NCBI GenBank assembly: GCA_964564845.1
Contig: CAZMCN010000007.1
Coordinates: 1-29,847, forward strand
Origin: CAYXPG01 sp964564845
GTDB lineage: Bacteria > Planctomycetota > Phycisphaerae > Sedimentisphaerales > Anaerobacaceae
Direction: 5' to 3'
DNA length: 29,847 bases
Part shown: piece after piece, positions 1 to 7,823 of the stretch
Position numbering within the stretch: the first letter of the stretch is position 1
Layout: each line of letters starts with the position of its first letter
Made by a program: the position numbers and the translations under genes
The notes under the pieces: generated by a model
What the model saw: only the letters and a program-made list of their open reading frames with translations
Database searches by the model: none
What the model was told of the DNA's origin: nothing

Positions 1-6
1 GCGTCG

Positions 7-609
7 ATGTTCAAAATGCACGCTGTAAAGAAACGGTTTCTTTTGGTTTTGCTGGTCGGATATTTTGGCTCTGTAGGTATCGCCACCCTCAGCGACGTTA
101 TAATACCTCATATCGGCGCACGTCTGCTGGGACTGGACATTCCAGTACACGCCGAGCTTCATCATCAACAGGATTCCTCAGAACATAAACAAACAGCGGC
201 TGATACCAACGAAGAACATAAGCACTCGATTCATCTTGGTTTTATCGAGGAGTGGTTCATAGTTAATCCTGCCGCTTTGCTCGGTGTTCTCATTGCATAT
301 TTCCTACCGCGGACTAAATTTCCCCACACCGGACATGTTTTGATTAGCACCTGGGCGTCATCATCATATCTGCTGATGAATATACGTTCTGAAATAACGA
401 TTGCCGCCGCCATTGGAATATTTGCAACGCTGTTCATAGCTGTCTGGCTGCCCTGCTGTATCAGCGATATAATTTTCCCACTGTTGTTCGTCAAGAGCGA
501 CATGGAACTGACAGATACCTGCGTCTGTAAAGACCATATTCACCACAGCCATCCGCATATTCACGAACATTCGGATAACTGCCAAGGACAAAAGGAACAG
601 CAGCAATGA
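7..609 (+). CDS. His-rich membrane protein coupled to a Fur regulator
   Basis: A 200-residue protein I do not recognise as a named family. Hydrophobic segments lie near residues 11-33, 82-100 and 128-162, the last containing a Cys-Cys pair (150-151). Two His-rich stretches look like metal-binding loops: residues 48-76 between the first two segments, and the C-terminal tail 172-192, which has Cys172, Cys174, Cys192 and about eight His. The stop overlaps the start of the downstream Fur-family gene (ATGA), so the two are almost certainly co-translated. Inference: an inner-membrane protein for handling or sensing zinc or a similar metal, controlled by the neighbour. The reading frame is open to the window edge, so the true start may lie upstream; ATG at 16 is an alternative. 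Confidence 0.65.
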   Translation: MFKMHAVKKRFLLVLLVGYFGSVGIATLSDVIIPHIGARLLGLDIPVHAELHHQQDSSEHKQTAADTNEEHKHSIHLGFIEEWFIVNPAALLGVLIAYFLPRTKFPHTGHVLISTWASSSYLLMNIRSEITIAAAIGIFATLFIAVWLPCCISDIIFPLLFVKSDMELTDTCVCKDHIHHSHPHIHEHSDNCQGQKEQQQ

Positions 610-1037
610 AATCCGACATCAGGCAAAAAGTCGCGAAGCTGTTGAATTCCGTTGAGCTGCGGCGAACCGGGCCCAGGGCAGCAATTTTAGCCGCTCTGCT
701 GGGCGCGGGCAAACCAATAACGGCAGAACAGATTGCTACAAAGCTTGGGCGGGCCGGGCCGGACAAAGTTACCATTTACCGCACACTTGAAAATTTTGTC
801 AAAGCCGGACTCGTCCACAAGGCTTTTCTGCAGGAAAGAACGTGGTACTTCGAACCGGCCCAAAATTGTACCAAAACCCAGTGCCACCCACATTTTACCT
901 GCACCAACTGCGGCAATACACATTGTCTTCCTGACATTATATTTCCTATGGCAAAGAGCCCGCACAAAGGTTTTCTTATCCGACATCAGCGTGTCCAGCT
1001 CGAAGGCCTCTGCCCCGGGTGCAATCCAAACATATAA
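606..1037 (+). CDS. Fur/Zur-family metal-responsive regulator
   Basis: A 143-residue protein with the normal Fur layout. The N-terminal winged helix-turn-helix (about 38-72) includes the family pattern KVTIYRTLENFVKAGLV. The C-terminal metal and dimerisation domain has His94 and His96 followed by two CxxC pairs, Cys99/Cys102 and Cys136/Cys139, which in this family hold a structural zinc. Such proteins bind DNA with a bound metal corepressor and switch off uptake genes. It overlaps the upstream His-rich membrane protein gene by four bases, which favours a zinc-type role (Zur) over iron, especially since a separate DtxR-type iron regulator sits at 7811. The exact metal cannot be read from the sequence. 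The family is certain; the Zur assignment is inference. Confidence 0.9.
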   Translation: MKSDIRQKVAKLLNSVELRRTGPRAAILAALLGAGKPITAEQIATKLGRAGPDKVTIYRTLENFVKAGLVHKAFLQERTWYFEPAQNCTKTQCHPHFTCTNCGNTHCLPDIIFPMAKSPHKGFLIRHQRVQLEGLCPGCNPNI

Positions 1038-1111
1038 TTGCCTGTTCACCACAAAAAGTTTCTTAAAACCCATATCTGGACAAATCACACTGTTACTACT
1101 ACAATACTTCT

Positions 1112-2059
1112 ATGCAGTTGTATCCATTGAAATTCAAGCCGATTTATAAACAGCGGATTTGGGGCGGTCAAAAACTAAAAGACTTTTTCGGTAAAGACCT
1201 GCCGGAAGGTGAAAAAATCGGCGAAAGCTGGGAACTGGCCGATTTGCCCCAGGATAAATCTGTAATCGCAAACGGCCAATTCGCAGGAGAAACTCTAAAT
1301 TCCATTATCGAGAAATATCCAGAAGGAATAACCGGCGATGAAAATTTCACACCTCCTTTTCCGCTTTTAATTAAATTCCTCGATGCTCAAGATATCCTAA
1401 GCGTACAGGTCCACCCCGACGAGCAAACCTGCCGCAGAATGGGCAAAGGAGAGCCCAAAACCGAGTGCTGGTACATCATAGATGCTGAGCGGGGGGCGGT
1501 GATTTATAAAGGACTAAAAAAAGGTACAAGCAAAGAACAATTTACCAAAGCCATAAAAAAAGGAAGTGTCGCAGAGTTGCTGGAAAAAGTTCCTGTCAGG
1601 GCGGGCCAGTGTCATTTCCTGCCCGCCGGCACCGCACATAGCATAGGTGCAGGACTGCTAATCGCTGAAATTCAAACCCCATCCGACACTACTTACCGTG
1701 TTTTTGATTTCAACAGAGTTGACGATGCCGGCAGAGCAAGAGACCTCCACATCGAAGAGGCCCTCGAAAGTATTCACTTCGATGCCTCCGGTGATAACCT
1801 TTCGGTTACGAGCGCAGGTCGGCTGGTTGATTGTGAGTATTTTAAAATTGATAAAGGCACTCAGGGCAAAGGCTCTGAAGTGCTTCTTTCACCGCAAAAA
1901 ATGAAAACTCTGATTATTGTATCCGGCTTTGGTACAATCATAGGAACAAATGGCTTTGGCGTTGAATTCGAAGCGGGTGATTGCTTACTTGTCCCAGCTG
2001 CTTATCAAGGCTCGATGCGATTTGCCTGCGACACCCAATACCTAACAGTAACTACTTAA
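1112..2059 (+). CDS. manA: Mannose-6-phosphate isomerase, class I
   Basis: A 315-residue cupin enzyme that interconverts mannose-6-phosphate and fructose-6-phosphate, the entry to GDP-mannose for surface polysaccharides. The N-terminus (YPLKFKPIYKQRIWGG) is typical of the short Bacillus-type class I enzymes. Zinc ligands fit Gln99 and His101 in the motif QVHPDE, Glu118 in KTECW, and His176 in GTAHSIGAG. The length is normal for this short type. No clear Shine-Dalgarno site precedes the ATG, but homology fixes the start. The gene ends head-to-head with the minus-strand transferase gene; their stop codons share the palindrome TTAA. Confidence 0.92.
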   Translation: MQLYPLKFKPIYKQRIWGGQKLKDFFGKDLPEGEKIGESWELADLPQDKSVIANGQFAGETLNSIIEKYPEGITGDENFTPPFPLLIKFLDAQDILSVQVHPDEQTCRRMGKGEPKTECWYIIDAERGAVIYKGLKKGTSKEQFTKAIKKGSVAELLEKVPVRAGQCHFLPAGTAHSIGAGLLIAEIQTPSDTTYRVFDFNRVDDAGRARDLHIEEALESIHFDASGDNLSVTSAGRLVDCEYFKIDKGTQGKGSEVLLSPQKMKTLIIVSGFGTIIGTNGFGVEFEAGDCLLVPAAYQGSMRFACDTQYLTVTT

Positions 2060-3219
2060 TCTGAATTGCCAACTTTATTCTGAACCGCTCCCCGCAGGCC
2101 TTCCATCTTCAGGTAACCTTTCCTCCATACGACAAAGGCGGAAACCGCAAATACAAGAATATGTACAATGGCGGCATATCTTGTTCTTATCTGGCTCATT
2201 GTCAAACCAATAGCTGCGTAAACACCGGCAAGCACATAAGAAATTACCACCGTTTTTTTCAGAGGTATCCCCCTGTCTATCATCTGGTCGTAAATATGGC
2301 CGCGGTCGGAAACAAACAGCGGTCTGTGATTAAGCAATCTCCTCACTAAAGCAACTGCCGTATCGAGAATCGGCAGCCCAAAAACTACTACCGACGCCAT
2401 CCACCATCGCGGAACCCCCTCAGCAAATAAAATCATCAAGGCAGCCATCATAAACCCAAGCAGCATACTGCCGGCATCACCCATAAATATCTTGGCTGGA
2501 TAACGATTGAAGGGTAAAAAACCACAAACTCCTCCTACAAGACCAATACAGATTATAATCCGTACAGGGTCGCCCACTTCACTGTATCCCCAGGTCATCA
2601 GATGTATCGACAGAATCAACATAGCTACCGTAATAATAGCTGTAACACCAGCACAAAGTCCGTCAAGGCCGTCAAGAAGATTTAATGAATTGGTCGCTCC
2701 AAGAACAAAAAATATCACAATCAAAACTTCCAAGACCATTTCAAAACCGCCGGGCATCGGTAAACCTAAAGGCTCAGTAATATAACGCAGGCCCGGTGTA
2801 ATACCCACCAGCAGTAAAATAATAGCGGCCACAGCCTGACCGAGAAATTTCTTCGCCGGTCTTATGTCGAATATATCATCGGCAAGGCCGACAAAGCACG
2901 CTAACATCCCCCCTGCAAGTATTCCAAGCAGCCATTTCAACGTTGGACTGAAAATTTCCTCGTCTCTCAAACATCCTATACCGGCCAACACCCCAACCAT
3001 CACACCAATGAACATTCCGACACCACCGAGGTATGCTATTGGCTCTTTGTGTGTTTTGACCAGGTCGTCCGGCTTATCGACAATACCAAATTTTATGGCT
3101 ATTTGTTTACACAGCCACGTAGCGCACAGAGAACCGACAAAAGAGGCCACAAGTACCGGCCAAAAACGAAACAACCACGAAACAGGTTTGGCAGGACCAA
3201 TTATATTTTCGAATATCAT
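2056..3219 (-). CDS. Polyprenyl-phosphate sugar-1-phosphate transferase (WecA/MraY family)
   Basis: A 387-residue multi-pass inner-membrane enzyme, predicted to move a HexNAc-1-phosphate from a UDP-sugar to undecaprenyl phosphate and so start a lipid-linked glycan. Visible family motifs are the Asp pair D114-D115 (GLADDIFDIRPAKKFLGQ), NLLDGLDGL at 180-188, the nucleophile region FMGDAGS at 245-251, and the basic loop with RRLLNHRPLF and DRGHIYDQMID near 293-315. The loop resembles WecA/TagO-type enzymes more than MraY, so an O-antigen, teichoic-acid-like or capsule initiator is more likely than peptidoglycan synthesis. It lies 25 bp downstream of the ATP-grasp gene on the same strand, probably as an operon. 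Confidence 0.92.
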   Translation of the reverse strand: MIFENIIGPAKPVSWLFRFWPVLVASFVGSLCATWLCKQIAIKFGIVDKPDDLVKTHKEPIAYLGGVGMFIGVMVGVLAGIGCLRDEEIFSPTLKWLLGILAGGMLACFVGLADDIFDIRPAKKFLGQAVAAIILLLVGITPGLRYITEPLGLPMPGGFEMVLEVLIVIFFVLGATNSLNLLDGLDGLCAGVTAIITVAMLILSIHLMTWGYSEVGDPVRIIICIGLVGGVCGFLPFNRYPAKIFMGDAGSMLLGFMMAALMILFAEGVPRWWMASVVVFGLPILDTAVALVRRLLNHRPLFVSDRGHIYDQMIDRGIPLKKTVVISYVLAGVYAAIGLTMSQIRTRYAAIVHILVFAVSAFVVWRKGYLKMEGLRGAVQNKVGNSD

Positions 3220-3244
3220 CTCTGCACTGTTCTGATTTGGAATT

Positions 3245-4210
3245 TTATAACCAGACTTCGCCGTCGTAGCGAAGCATAATCAACCTGTCTTTGAAATTGT
3301 CGAACCGAATATTTGTTTTTCTGCCGAGCATCTCCTGCAGTATCCACTTCGGAAAATTTGCACCTGCTTTTATCGACAGCGGCACCCCGCCTCCAAATCT
3401 CGGATTTACCTCAATGAATTTCACTTTATCGTCTTTGGTCAGGAACAACTGCAAAGTTATAACGCCGGGACCGGCTCCGAGGGTCTCGACCAGTCTTGCA
3501 GTCTCTTTCATAATGTAAGGATGTTTTACAACCTGTCCCTTGCTTACTTCGCCGGCCCTCACCTCAATGCGCTTTCTCGGTACAACGCAGCGAACCTTCA
3601 TATTAAAATCGACATAAGCATCGCATGTATGTTCGGTGCCTTCGATAAGTTTCTGGCAGATGGCATTCGGCACTTTCCTGGCAAAGAACAACAGCTCTTT
3701 GCGATTTTTTACTACGGCATTGCCCCTGCTGGCATAACCATCCCACGGTTTAAGAAAATATGGCCAGTCAAGTTTTTTCTTTGAAAGTGCCGCTCGAACA
3801 CTCATCGTAACAGGACTGTCAAAACCGTTTTTGAGCAGAAAGCGACGGGTCTTTCTTTTGTCCTGACAGATATCGACCACCTCCGGAGCCGATACGAGTA
3901 CGCGGCAGCCCAGAGCAGCGAATCTCTGCCTGTTCCGGGCCAAAAGTTTCAGGTCCAAATCAACGGTAGGTATAAGCAATTTCACCCTGTTGGCCTCGAC
4001 AATTTTAAGCAGCTCCTTGATATAGCCCTGGTGGGTTACGGGTTTGACGAGAAAACCTTTATCACACAACTGCAGGGCCGAACTTAGCTCGGTGGTATCA
4101 GTGCCAAACAATGAAGTTTTTACCTTAAGTTGATTGCCCGCCCGGCGAAAGCTCCTGAATAAGGAAACACGTCTGCCAATGCACGTGAATAAAACTCTCA
4201 GGCTATTCAT
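3245..4210 (-). CDS. ATP-grasp domain protein
   Basis: A 321-residue protein of the carbamoyl-phosphate-synthase-like ATP-grasp group. The N-terminal Rossmann-like preATP-grasp part (about 1-115) begins VLFTCIGRRVSLFRSF. The ATP-grasp fold shows the nucleotide-binding stretch FLKPWDGYASRGNAVVK (152-168) and the metal-binding motif EVNPRFGGG (267-275). Enzymes of this kind join a carboxylate to an amine or similar nucleophile through an acyl-phosphate; many are encoded in surface-polysaccharide clusters with unknown substrates. Directly upstream of the polyprenyl-phosphate transferase gene in what looks like a two-gene operon, which supports modification of a glycan or its precursor. The substrate is unknown. 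The start ATG has a GGGAATGGAAG stretch just upstream. Confidence 0.85.
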   Translation of the reverse strand: MNSLRVLFTCIGRRVSLFRSFRRAGNQLKVKTSLFGTDTTELSSALQLCDKGFLVKPVTHQGYIKELLKIVEANRVKLLIPTVDLDLKLLARNRQRFAALGCRVLVSAPEVVDICQDKRKTRRFLLKNGFDSPVTMSVRAALSKKKLDWPYFLKPWDGYASRGNAVVKNRKELLFFARKVPNAICQKLIEGTEHTCDAYVDFNMKVRCVVPRKRIEVRAGEVSKGQVVKHPYIMKETARLVETLGAGPGVITLQLFLTKDDKVKFIEVNPRFGGGVPLSIKAGANFPKWILQEMLGRKTNIRFDNFKDRLIMLRYDGEVWL

Positions 4211-4229
4211 CTTCCATTCCCAAGTTCAA

Positions 4230-4306
4230 AATCGCCAACTAAGAATCATTATGTAATTCATCCTGAACTTTAATTGTAAATCGTCAACTATTGAGCGTCA
4301 ATCGAA
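4230..4306 (+). repeat. Degenerate tandem heptamers
   Basis: Read in sevens from 4230, the intergenic sequence falls into units that mostly begin AA or GA: AATCGCC, AACTAAG, AATCATT, then three weak units, then GAACTTT, AATTGTA, AATCGTC, AACTATT, GAGCGTC and AATCGAA. The register is kept over about 77 bp although the units have diverged. Similar period-7 stretches occur at 11203, 11298, 11388, 12603, 26756 and 29416. No gene was seen between 4211 and 4483. Confidence 0.45.
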
Positions 4307-4334
4307 AAAAAACTCCGCACAATCACCAATTATT

Positions 4335-4363
4335 TTGACTTTTCGAACACATCTATCTAAACT
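4335..4363 (+). promoter_or_regulatory. Candidate sigma70 promoter of the sugar operon
   Basis: TTGACT at 4335-4340 and TAAACT at 4358-4363 are separated by 17 bp. Transcription from here would give a leader of about 115 nt before the aminotransferase gene at 4484. A long leader would suit regulation by the NusG-like factor encoded second in the operon, but no specific antitermination site was recognised. Confidence 0.3.
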
Positions 4364-4483
4364 ATTCACTCCGACATCCGCTTTGGCAGATACAGATTTA
4401 ACTAATCGATTGAAAAGGCATGTCCGTTTAGCCCTTCCAAAGAGATGGCTATCGGCGATTTTTACGGATTTTTGAGGTAGTCT

Positions 4484-5581
4484 ATGAAAGTACCAATTTT
4501 GGACCTAAAGGCACAGTACGCGGCTATTAAAGATGAAATTAACCCCGCAATAAACCAGGTTTGCCAAAGCCAGTTGTTCTGTCTCGGCCCTGCCTTAGCG
4601 GAATTTGAAGAAAAAATCTCTGAATATTGTCAAAGCAAATATGCCATCGGACTCTCCAGCGGCTCTGATGCCCTGCTTGTAAGCTTAATGGCACTGGAAA
4701 TAAAGCCGGGTGACGAAGTAATAACTTCACCATTCACCTTTTTTGCAACAGCCGGTTCTGTCGCCCGGCTCGGTGCAAAGCCGGTTTTCGTTGATATCGA
4801 CCCTGACTCTTACAATATCGACCCTGCCCTTATCGAAGAAAAAGTTACTGAAAAAACCCGGGCTATTATTCCCGCACATTTATTCGGCCAGGTCGCCCAG
4901 ATGAAACCCATTATGGAAATTGCCGAACGTCACAACCTTGCCGTTATCGAGGATGCTGCACAATCAATAGGTGCGACACAGAATGGAAAAAAGTGTGGAA
5001 ACTTCGGGCTCTGCGGATGCTTCTCATTTTACCCAACCAAAAATCTCGGCGGCTTTGGCGATGGCGGACTGGTAACAACAAATGACCAAAGTTTTGCAGA
5101 AAAAATCAAATGCCTTCGTGACCACGGCCAAAAACCGCGATACTTTTATAAAATAATCGGTGGAAACTTCCGTCTTGATTGTATCCAGGCCGCGGTGCTT
5201 TCTGTAAAACTAAAATATCTCGACCAATGGAACGCCAAAAGAAGACAAAATGCCGCTCTTTATGATAATTTCTTTACCGGCTCAGCGGTCAAGCTGCCGA
5301 AAATTGATTCAAACAATGTCAGTATTTATCACCAATACACTGTTACCGTACCCGAAAGAGACCGTTTGAAAAAATATCTGGCCGAAAAAGAAATCGGTTC
5401 CGCAATCTTTTATCCACACCCACTGCACCTGCAGGAATGTTTCAGACAGCTCGGCTACAGCAAAGGTGATTTTCCTGTCGCTGAACGACTCTGTGAAGAC
5501 GTCCTTTCACTGCCGATTTATCCGGAACTAAAAAAAGAGCAAATTGAATATGCCGCTAATGCCATACTTGAATTTTATTGA
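4484..5581 (+). CDS. DegT/DnrJ/EryC1/StrS-type sugar aminotransferase
   Basis: A 365-residue PLP enzyme of the fold-type I nucleotide-sugar aminotransferase family, which converts a keto-sugar nucleotide and glutamate to an amino-sugar nucleotide. Diagnostic features are SSGSDALLVSLMALEIKPGDEVI near 58-80, Asp157 in VIEDAAQSIGA (pairs with the PLP pyridine nitrogen), and the Schiff-base Lys186 in SFYPTKNLGGFGDGG. The length is normal. It most resembles the branch acting on 3-keto-uronic acid sugars (WbpE/WlbC-like), but substrate specificity is inference. It is the first gene of a plus-strand operon with the antiterminator, a membrane protein and an epimerase. The start is supported by GAGGTAG upstream. 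Confidence 0.94.
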   Translation: MKVPILDLKAQYAAIKDEINPAINQVCQSQLFCLGPALAEFEEKISEYCQSKYAIGLSSGSDALLVSLMALEIKPGDEVITSPFTFFATAGSVARLGAKPVFVDIDPDSYNIDPALIEEKVTEKTRAIIPAHLFGQVAQMKPIMEIAERHNLAVIEDAAQSIGATQNGKKCGNFGLCGCFSFYPTKNLGGFGDGGLVTTNDQSFAEKIKCLRDHGQKPRYFYKIIGGNFRLDCIQAAVLSVKLKYLDQWNAKRRQNAALYDNFFTGSAVKLPKIDSNNVSIYHQYTVTVPERDRLKKYLAEKEIGSAIFYPHPLHLQECFRQLGYSKGDFPVAERLCEDVLSLPIYPELKKEQIEYAANAILEFY

Positions 5582-5655
5582 TTATTTTCTATTGGTCCCC
5601 TTAAATATTACTGCATTGACCAATCGCTGATAATCATTTGATATGGGAGAATAAA

Positions 5656-6216
5656 TTGCTAAAAGAAAGTGACAATCCGCCTATGACCTGGCCTGACGAA
5701 AAATCCGTCGCCGATTTTTTCGGCTTATGGTGGGTAGCGCACACTAAAAGCAGAAACGAAAAAGCCCTTGCACATCACTTAGTCAGCAAAAACATCAATT
5801 ATTTCCTCCCGATGCACCGGAAAGTACGCCGCACAAGAGGCAGGACAATACGCTCGCTCCTGCCGCTCTTTAGCGGCTATTTGTTCTTCTGCGGTGAAGA
5901 AAACCAGCGACTCGAAGTGCTGCGAACAAATCGCGTGGCCAATCTAATCGAAGTCAGGGACCAGCACAGGTTAATTGACGAGCTGCTGCAAATCCAGAAT
6001 GCCCTCCGTGCCGACGCCCCACTTATACCCCATAAGTACTTCAAAGCGGGCCGGCGATGCCGCGTTATTGCCGGACCGTTAGCTGATTTACAGGGGATTG
6101 TCGTCACTACAAAAGGCGCCACTCGCCTCCTCCTCCAGATAGATATGCTCGGCCAGGCCGCAAGCGTCGAAATTGACCTCGATATGATAGAACCAATCGA
6201 TGAAACAAGTCCTTAA
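5656..6216 (+). CDS. NusG-like transcription antiterminator (UpxY/RfaH type)
   Basis: A 186-residue NusG paralogue. The NGN domain begins at WWVAHTKSRNEKALAHHL and runs through LLPLFSGYLFF, the usual specialised-NusG core. A C-terminal KOW motif is visible in AGRRCRVIAGPLADLQGIVV. Specialised NusG proteins encoded inside polysaccharide operons (UpxY in Bacteroides, RfaH and LoaP elsewhere) let RNA polymerase read through the long operon, so this gene probably controls its own cluster. I choose TTG at 5656 as start because GGGAGA lies six bases upstream; a further TTG at 5638 and an ATG at 5683 are in frame but have poorer spacing. The gene follows the aminotransferase by about 75 bp. Confidence 0.82.
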   Translation: MLKESDNPPMTWPDEKSVADFFGLWWVAHTKSRNEKALAHHLVSKNINYFLPMHRKVRRTRGRTIRSLLPLFSGYLFFCGEENQRLEVLRTNRVANLIEVRDQHRLIDELLQIQNALRADAPLIPHKYFKAGRRCRVIAGPLADLQGIVVTTKGATRLLLQIDMLGQAASVEIDLDMIEPIDETSP

Positions 6217-6256
6217 TTACAAAATATATTAACAAAAATATAAAGGGGAAAAGATT

Positions 6257-6622
6257 ATGGCAACAATTATTAAAATCATAGGAATACTCATAATTTTGAT
6301 GGCCATTTTGTACTTCATAAGACCGGATGTCATGAAATGGCTGCTTGAATTCGCCAAAAATGGAAAACGAATTTATTTTGCAGCACTGATAAGGTTTGCA
6401 TTAGCCATTGTTTTTTTACTCGGCGCGCAGAACTGTAGGTTTCCAAAAATAATAGCCGCTTTTGGAATTCTATTTATAATTTCAGGCCTGCTCATCTTCA
6501 TTATCGGCGCTGAAAAAATTAGAACTATGCTCGAATGGTATCTGAAACAATCAGCCTTGTTCCTGCGGATTCTGGCCTTAATCGCTTTAGCTATCGGAGC
6601 GCTCATTATCTACTTTGCATAA
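6257..6622 (+). CDS. Small four-helix membrane protein
   Basis: A 121-residue very hydrophobic protein with about four membrane spans (near 4-22, 41-58, 64-84 and 100-120), few charged residues and no catalytic motif. I do not recognise the family. A good AAGGGGAAAAG ribosome-binding site precedes the ATG. It sits between the antiterminator and epimerase genes in one apparent operon, and its stop nearly abuts the epimerase ribosome-binding site. A role in polysaccharide export or membrane anchoring is possible only by context. Confidence 0.7.
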   Translation: MATIIKIIGILIILMAILYFIRPDVMKWLLEFAKNGKRIYFAALIRFALAIVFLLGAQNCRFPKIIAAFGILFIISGLLIFIIGAEKIRTMLEWYLKQSALFLRILALIALAIGALIIYFA

Positions 6623-6635
6623 TGGAGAATTCTCT

Positions 6636-7580
6636 ATGAAAGCATTGGTAACAGGCTCTGCCGGCTTTATCGGCTCACATCTTACAGAACGCCTTCTCGC
6701 TGACGGTTCAACCGTTGTCGGTATTGACAACTTCGACGACTTTTACGAGACAAAGGTAAAACGCAGCAACATTGAAAACTGCCTCAAAAACGATAACTTC
6801 CAACTCATAGAAGCCGACATCCGTGATTCAGCAGTTATGGACGAAACCATCACTTCCGGCTTCGATATAATCGTGCATTTAGCCGCTCGGACGGGCGTTA
6901 GACCGTCAATCACAAACCCCGCCCTTTATGCCGACGTCAATATTAACGGCACAATGGTGCTGCTCGAAGCCGCTAAAAAGCATAAGATTAACAAATTCAT
7001 CTTCGCTTCAAGCTCGAGCGTCTATGGCAATAATAAGAAAGTGCCCTTCTCTGAAGACGACAACGTCGATTTTCCAATCTCGCCCTACGCCGCAACCAAA
7101 AAGGCCTGCGAGCTTATCTGCCATACATACCATTATCTTTACAATATTGACATAACCTGCCTTCGCTACTTCACCGTTTACGGCCCGCGTCAAAGACCCG
7201 ACCTTGCAATACACAAATTCGCACGGCTAATCGAGCAGGCAAAACCAATTCCCGTCTTTGGCGATGGCTCAATGATGAGGGATTTTACATATATTGACGA
7301 TATAATCGACGGCACAGCAGCAGCTATCCGCCATTGCAGCGGCTTTAATATCTACAATCTCGGCGAATCACGGCCTATCTCGGTCAACGATTTGATTATT
7401 GAGATTGAAAATGCCCTCGGCAAAAAGGCCGTCAGGCAATACCTGCCCCCCCAGCCCGGCGATGTCGAACGAACTTATGCCGATGTTACCAAAGCCGTTG
7501 AACAGCTCGGCTACAACCCTTCAACCGACATCCAGACCGGCCTGAAAAAATTCACCAACTGGCTGAGAAATCGAACTTAA
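6636..7580 (+). CDS. NAD-dependent nucleotide-sugar epimerase/dehydratase
   Basis: A 314-residue extended short-chain dehydrogenase. Visible are the NAD-binding motif GSAGFIGS (7-14), Asp31 in IDNFDDFY, SSSVYG (127-131 region), and the catalytic pair Tyr151/Lys155 in PYAATKK. CLRYFTVYGPRQRPD and the early DDFYETKVK segment resemble UDP-glucuronate 4-epimerases, so conversion of UDP-glucuronate to UDP-galacturonate is a reasonable guess; UDP-glucose 4-epimerase-like activity is the alternative. ATG at 6636 is chosen because GGAG lies nine bases upstream; a TTG 21 bases earlier overlaps the preceding gene and lacks such a site. Last gene of the operon starting at 4484. Confidence 0.92.
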   Translation: MKALVTGSAGFIGSHLTERLLADGSTVVGIDNFDDFYETKVKRSNIENCLKNDNFQLIEADIRDSAVMDETITSGFDIIVHLAARTGVRPSITNPALYADVNINGTMVLLEAAKKHKINKFIFASSSSVYGNNKKVPFSEDDNVDFPISPYAATKKACELICHTYHYLYNIDITCLRYFTVYGPRQRPDLAIHKFARLIEQAKPIPVFGDGSMMRDFTYIDDIIDGTAAAIRHCSGFNIYNLGESRPISVNDLIIEIENALGKKAVRQYLPPQPGDVERTYADVTKAVEQLGYNPSTDIQTGLKKFTNWLRNRT

Positions 7581-7725
7581 CACAAAGTCAATTCGACACT
7601 CCACGTCCGCCGCCAAAGGTTCTCCTTCGGTGGCGAATTCGATACTTATCAGTCTGTTTTCTTATGCTCTTGTGCTCTCTATGGCTCATTTCCCTCCGTG
7701 TTTTTGGCTAATTTTTTAAAAAGTC
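7581..7725. repeat. Intergenic hairpin and CACGGAG-type repeat fragment
   Basis: No gene. A 12-bp imperfect stem (7608-7619 with 7624-7635, loop TTCT) lies just after the epimerase gene; it is not followed by a T-run, so it is not a typical intrinsic terminator. From about 7660 to 7717 the minus strand reads AAAAAATTAGCCA, AACACGGAGGGAAATGAGCC and GAGCCATAGAGAGCACAAG. These pieces also occur at 10679-10705 and 11086-11140 on the plus strand, so this is one copy of a dispersed repeat. Confidence 0.5.
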
Positions 7726-7755
7726 TTGACAATGTTAGACCAAACTAACTATATT
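7726..7755 (+). promoter_or_regulatory. Promoter with overlapping dyad upstream of dtxR-feoAB
   Basis: A -35 box TTGACA (7726-7731, perfect match to consensus) and a -10 box TATATT (7750-7755) are 18 bp apart. Between them lies the inverted repeat GTTAG-N6-CTAAC (7734-7749). DtxR-type boxes are built from TTAG/CTAA half-sites, so iron-dependent repression by the product of the first gene, with autoregulation, is a reasonable inference. The spacing between half-sites differs from the classic DtxR box. Confidence 0.6.
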
Positions 7756-7790
7756 AGCAATAACTTACTTAATAAAGGAAAAAGAGTTAT

Positions 7791-7823
7791 ATGGTGAGCT
7801 TATCGAACCAATGGCTGCTGTAA
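7791..7823 (+). CDS. Possible 10-codon upstream ORF overlapping the dtxR start
   Basis: ATG at 7791 has the best ribosome-binding site in the leader (AAAGGAAAAAG at 7774-7784) and opens a short frame MVSLSNQWLL ending at TAA 7821-7823. The regulator's own ATG at 7811 lies inside it in another frame and has only a weak GAG upstream. This may couple or damp translation of the regulator. It could equally be chance. Confidence 0.2.
   Translation: MVSLSNQWLL

Noticed and set aside
7608..7635. Hairpin after the epimerase gene as an intrinsic terminator
   Set aside because: The stem is imperfect and no T-run follows it.
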